Assembly: GCF_900156685.1 (NCBI RefSeq)
Contig: NZ_FTOJ01000010.1
Span: 46,893-110,892 of the forward strand
Length of the DNA: 64,000 nt
Reading direction: 5' to 3'
Source of the DNA: Chryseobacterium piscicola
Lineage (GTDB): Bacteria; Bacteroidota; Bacteroidia; Flavobacteriales; Weeksellaceae
Positions 61,461 to 64,000 of the stretch are shown here, piece by piece. The notes beneath the pieces are model-generated. The model saw only the letters and a program-made list of their open reading frames with translations. It was not told the origin of the DNA and ran no database searches. How positions within the stretch are numbered: position 1 is the first letter of the stretch; every line of letters starts with the position of its first letter. A program made the position numbers and the translations under genes.

Positions 61461-62567
61461 ATGAAATTTGAAGATTTTTACAAACCTAATCTGGGGTTTC
61501 CAAATCGCTATATCTCGCCAGAAAAATTATTTTCTTATCTGCACACCCACTACAGCGATTCTATTACTGAGATTGGTAGATCATTTCTTAATCAACCGAT
61601 TTATAATTTATCTCTCGGAACGGGTTCTTTGAAAGTTATCGCTTGGTCGCAAATGCACGGAAACGAATCCAACGCAACCCATGCGATGCTAGATTTACTT
61701 AGTATTTTTGAAAATGAAAAAGGTTTTAGCGATAACCTTCTAAAACAAATACAACTTGATTTTATTTTTATGTTAAATCCTGACGGATCGCAACGATGGA
61801 CGCGTCTAAATGCACAAGAGATTGATCTCAATAGAGATTTTCACCTCAATCAGAGTGCCGAATTGAAAATACTTAAAACAATAATTGAAAAAGGAAATTA
61901 TCATTATGCACTTAATCTTCATGAGCAACGCACCATCTTTACTACCGACGGAATACATCCGGCAACGCTTTCATTTTTGTCTCCATCAGAGAATGTAGAT
62001 AGAAAAATAACTGAAAATAGAAAAAAATGTATGGCGGTAATTTCGGCGGTAAATACTGAATTACAGAAATTAATTCCGAATCATATTGGGCGATACTCTG
62101 ATGCATTTTACCCTACTTCCACAGGAGATAATTTTATAAAATCTGGCTTGCCAACAATACTTTTTGAAGGTGGTCATTACCAAAATGATTATTTGAGAAA
62201 AGAAACCAGAAAATACTATACAATCGCTTTGTATCACGCACTAGAATCTATGGCAAAGCTAAAAGGAGAGTCATCAGGCTGGGAAAAGTATTTTGATATT
62301 CCCGAAAATAAAGAGTCGCATTACGATATTATTTATCGAAATGTAAAGCTAAATACCGATTACGATTGTATCTTGGATATTGCCGTTCAGTTCAGAGAAA
62401 TTTATGAAATGGGAAATGAAGAAATTACATTTGCTCATTATGTAATTGCTGTTGGGGATGTGAAGGAGAAAAAAGGTTGGAAAGAGATCGATTGCTCTGG
62501 AAAGAAATTTATTTCGGAAACAAAATATCCAAAATTAGATGAAATTGTAAGTTTCACGTTTGAATAA
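61461..62567 (+). CDS. M14-family zinc carboxypeptidase-like protein
   Basis: 368 residues from ATG 61461 (MKFEDFYKPNLGFPNRYISP). Zinc ligands: SQMHGNESNATHAMLD near 70 (HxxE), LNLHEQRT near 154 (His). NPDGSQRWTRLNAQEIDLNR near 112 is the M14 substrate motif (NPDG, R, DLNRDF). PTILFEGGHYQND near 234 supplies the catalytic Glu. It lacks a signal peptide, so it acts inside the cell. Substrate unknown. Confidence 0.88.
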   Translation: MKFEDFYKPNLGFPNRYISPEKLFSYLHTHYSDSITEIGRSFLNQPIYNLSLGTGSLKVIAWSQMHGNESNATHAMLDLLSIFENEKGFSDNLLKQIQLDFIFMLNPDGSQRWTRLNAQEIDLNRDFHLNQSAELKILKTIIEKGNYHYALNLHEQRTIFTTDGIHPATLSFLSPSENVDRKITENRKKCMAVISAVNTELQKLIPNHIGRYSDAFYPTSTGDNFIKSGLPTILFEGGHYQNDYLRKETRKYYTIALYHALESMAKLKGESSGWEKYFDIPENKESHYDIIYRNVKLNTDYDCILDIAVQFREIYEMGNEEITFAHYVIAVGDVKEKKGWKEIDCSGKKFISETKYPKLDEIVSFTFE

Positions 62568-62572
62568 AAAAA

Positions 62573-62600
62573 TACGGCAGAACTAAATAGCTCTGCCGTA
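62573..62600. terminator. Bidirectional terminator between convergent genes
   Basis: TACGGCAGA and TCTGCCGTA with a 10-bp loop, between the M14 gene and the leftward DUF4920 gene. Confidence 0.8.
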
Positions 62601-62624
62601 ATGTTATTATGTACTTATTTCAAA

Positions 62625-63131
62625 TTAGTTTACTACCTTAATTCCTGTAGCTACAAATCTAATTTCTTCTTTTGGAGAAGTGATGGCATCAATTTCTGTT
62701 TGAGATTTTTTAGCATCAGTTGCGTAGTGTTTTTGCTCGTCAACTGAGATTGTTTTTACCTCTGCAGTTCCGTCCATCACAACGTTTTTACCTTTCAATG
62801 CGGTAGGAACAAAAAAGCCATAATCCTGCATCTTTACAAAAAATTCAGAATTGTTGTCGGTTTTAATTTTTAGCCAGCAACCTTTTTTCTCACAAACCTC
62901 AGTCACAGTACCTTTGATGGCAACGTTTTCAACTTTTTTGGCTTTTTTTAGCTTCTTGCTTAATTTATTTACTGTAATTGCGTTTGATTCAGATTTTACA
63001 CCAACTACAGAGCCGTATGTGTCGCCTACGATTGCATTTCCGCTAGGTGGGCCTACTTTCGGAGATTCCTGTGCAAAAGCAACGCTGGATAAACTTACAG
63101 CAAAAACTGCTATCAATGATTTTAGTTTCAT
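62625..63131 (-). CDS. Periplasmic DUF4920 protein
   Basis: 168 residues. Signal peptide MKLKSLIAVFAVSLSSVAFA, cut before QES. The DUF4920 core IKGTVTEVCEKKGCWLKIKT with VKMQDYGFFVPTALKGKNVV and DGTAEVKTISVDEQKHYATD has an OB-like fold with two conserved Cys in CEKKGCW, which could bind metal or form a disulfide. Function of the family is unknown. Confidence 0.85.
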   Translation of the reverse strand: MKLKSLIAVFAVSLSSVAFAQESPKVGPPSGNAIVGDTYGSVVGVKSESNAITVNKLSKKLKKAKKVENVAIKGTVTEVCEKKGCWLKIKTDNNSEFFVKMQDYGFFVPTALKGKNVVMDGTAEVKTISVDEQKHYATDAKKSQTEIDAITSPKEEIRFVATGIKVVN

Positions 63132-63145
63132 AAAAATAATTTTTA

Positions 63146-63153
63146 CAAAAATA
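63146..63153 (-). promoter_or_regulatory. -7 promoter element of the DUF4920 gene
   Basis: TATTTTTG on the minus strand, 15 bp before the ATG. Confidence 0.5.
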
Positions 63154-63288
63154 CTAATTATAATGATTGTGCGGAAAAAAAATAATCTGATGATTTCAAA
63201 ATGAAATTTTAAGAAATGATTTTATTTCGGAATGTTTCAACGCATATTATTATTCATATTTTAATAAATTCGTCAAAAAAAATAAAAG

Positions 63289-63648
63289 ATGGATGCCAAC
63301 GAAATTTTAGATTACTGTTTAGCAAAAAATGGGGTGAGTGAAAGTTTTCCTTTTGATAATGAAACATTGGTTTTGAAAGCAGCAACAAAAATGTTTTTAT
63401 TGATCTCTCTGGATAAGCAACCGCTGGCAATTGCCGTAAAGACCAATCCCGAGTGGAGCGAAGAGCTTCGCGAGCAGCATCCGCAAATAACGGGAGCTTA
63501 TCACATGAACAAAACGCATTGGAATTCTGTTACTTTAGATGGTTTGAAAAAAGATTTAATTCTAAAACTGATTGATCATTCTTATGATTTGGTATTTCAG
63601 TCGCTGACGAAGAAAATGAAGGAAGAAATTGAGAATTTGGGAAAATAA
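63289..63648 (+). CDS. MmcQ/YjbR family protein
   Basis: 119 residues. MDANEILDYCLAKNGVSESF then PFDNETLVLKAATKMFLLIS, NPEWSEELREQHPQITGAYH and MNKTHWNSVTLDGLKKDLIL are the YjbR signature (PF....V.KV..KMF...., P......YHMNK.HW..V). A small cytoplasmic fold resembling a CyaY-like domain with DNA-binding suggestions; function unknown. Complete. Confidence 0.9.
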   Translation: MDANEILDYCLAKNGVSESFPFDNETLVLKAATKMFLLISLDKQPLAIAVKTNPEWSEELREQHPQITGAYHMNKTHWNSVTLDGLKKDLILKLIDHSYDLVFQSLTKKMKEEIENLGK

Positions 63649-63864
63649 ATTTGTGATGCAAATCACCAGTTATTTTTATTAAATAGTGATTAATAATTAA
63701 TTATAAATATCATATTATAAGATAGTTAACATAATATATTTGTCAAAAAAAAGTGATAAACCCTATTGTGAGTTATTTGTTTTTTTTTTTTACTTTGAAG
63801 AGTTGAAACCAATGCGCAAAAAGATTAAACACAAATTAATTTTAACATTAAAAAATTTATTAAA

Positions 63865-63939
63865 ATGAAAAAATTTATTTTAGGACTGTTCTTAACAGTA
63901 GGAGTTGGATATGCAAATAAAAATTCCAGTATAAGTTAA
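63865..63939 (+). pseudogene. Truncated signal-peptide ORF at the window end
   Basis: 24 codons starting MKKFILGLFLTVGVGYANKN and then a stop. The start looks like a secreted-protein signal peptide, but the mature part is missing. The DNA after about 63915 looks like the end of another gene on the minus strand, so an insertion or deletion may have cut it. Confidence 0.4.
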
Positions 63940-64000
63940 GCTACATTTTGATAAATTTTGTTTTGATTATTAAACTCTTCAATAGTTTTGTATTTCAGTG
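63936..64000 (-). CDS. Possible C-terminus of a transposase-like protein (partial)
   Basis: On the minus strand the last 65 bp have an open frame ending LKYKTIEEFNNQNKIYQNVA. KYKTIEEF near a C-terminus is reminiscent of IS3-type transposase ends, but 21 residues are too few for a firm call. The rest lies outside the window. Confidence 0.25.
   Translation of the reverse strand, partial: LKYKTIEEFNNQNKIYQNVA

Overview
The window looks like chromosomal DNA of a flavobacterium close to Chryseobacterium (Bacteroidota). The evidence is AT-rich DNA, many promoters with the Bacteroidota -7 element TAnnTTTG, no obvious Shine-Dalgarno sites, a type IX secretion (T9SS) C-terminal sorting domain, lipoproteins with early lipobox cysteines, a split ATP synthase operon (atpBEFHAG without atpDC), and family-typical proteins (DUF4920, bifunctional nuclease with a UVR tail, UMF1-type MFS). 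No rRNA, tRNA or CRISPR array was seen.

Layout. 1-3.4 kb: the start of an aldehyde dehydrogenase, the rpsF-rpsR-rplI ribosomal operon and a ClC chloride channel, all on the minus strand. About 4.1-17.1 kb: a Mu-like transposable element with a leftward repressor, a divergent Ner-like regulator, MuA- and MuB-type transposition proteins and a GemA-like protein. These are followed by small unknown genes with clear paralogy, a baseplate spike, a baseplate hub and a DUF6046-like tail protein. No portal, capsid, large terminase, sheath or tape-measure gene is visible. 17.2-22.2 kb: a 2-oxo acid dehydrogenase E2, a SAM hydroxide adenosyltransferase, PhoH and two small outer-membrane barrels. 22.2-30.3 kb: an accessory island of single genes (two GNATs, two metallo-beta-lactamase-fold enzymes, a Crp/Fnr regulator and three lipoproteins, one MliC-like), mostly on the minus strand. 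They are separated by at least five decayed copies of a repeat carrying the N-terminus of an IS1182-like transposase.

30.3-64 kb is mostly core genome: ffh, atpBEFHAG, a CNNM/CBS protein, clpS, udk, a DivIC/FtsB-like protein, a lone methylmalonyl-CoA mutase small subunit, a THUMP-like methyltransferase, an M20 dipeptidase, a T9SS cargo protein, an SDR, etfBA, a bifunctional nuclease, a nucleoside permease, an M43 protease and a decayed ECF sigma/outer-membrane locus. After these come a thiolase, UMF1, a GHMP kinase with a UbiA prenyltransferase, proline dehydrogenase, an XRE regulator, an M14 peptidase, a DUF4920 protein and a YjbR protein.

The two most interesting places are the headless Mu-like element, which may be a deletion relic or a satellite-like element, and the accessory island. 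Inside the island, two divergent MBL genes share a perfectly inverted pair of FNR-type boxes 41 bp apart, next to a Crp/Fnr gene whose recognition helix carries the matching E..SR residues.
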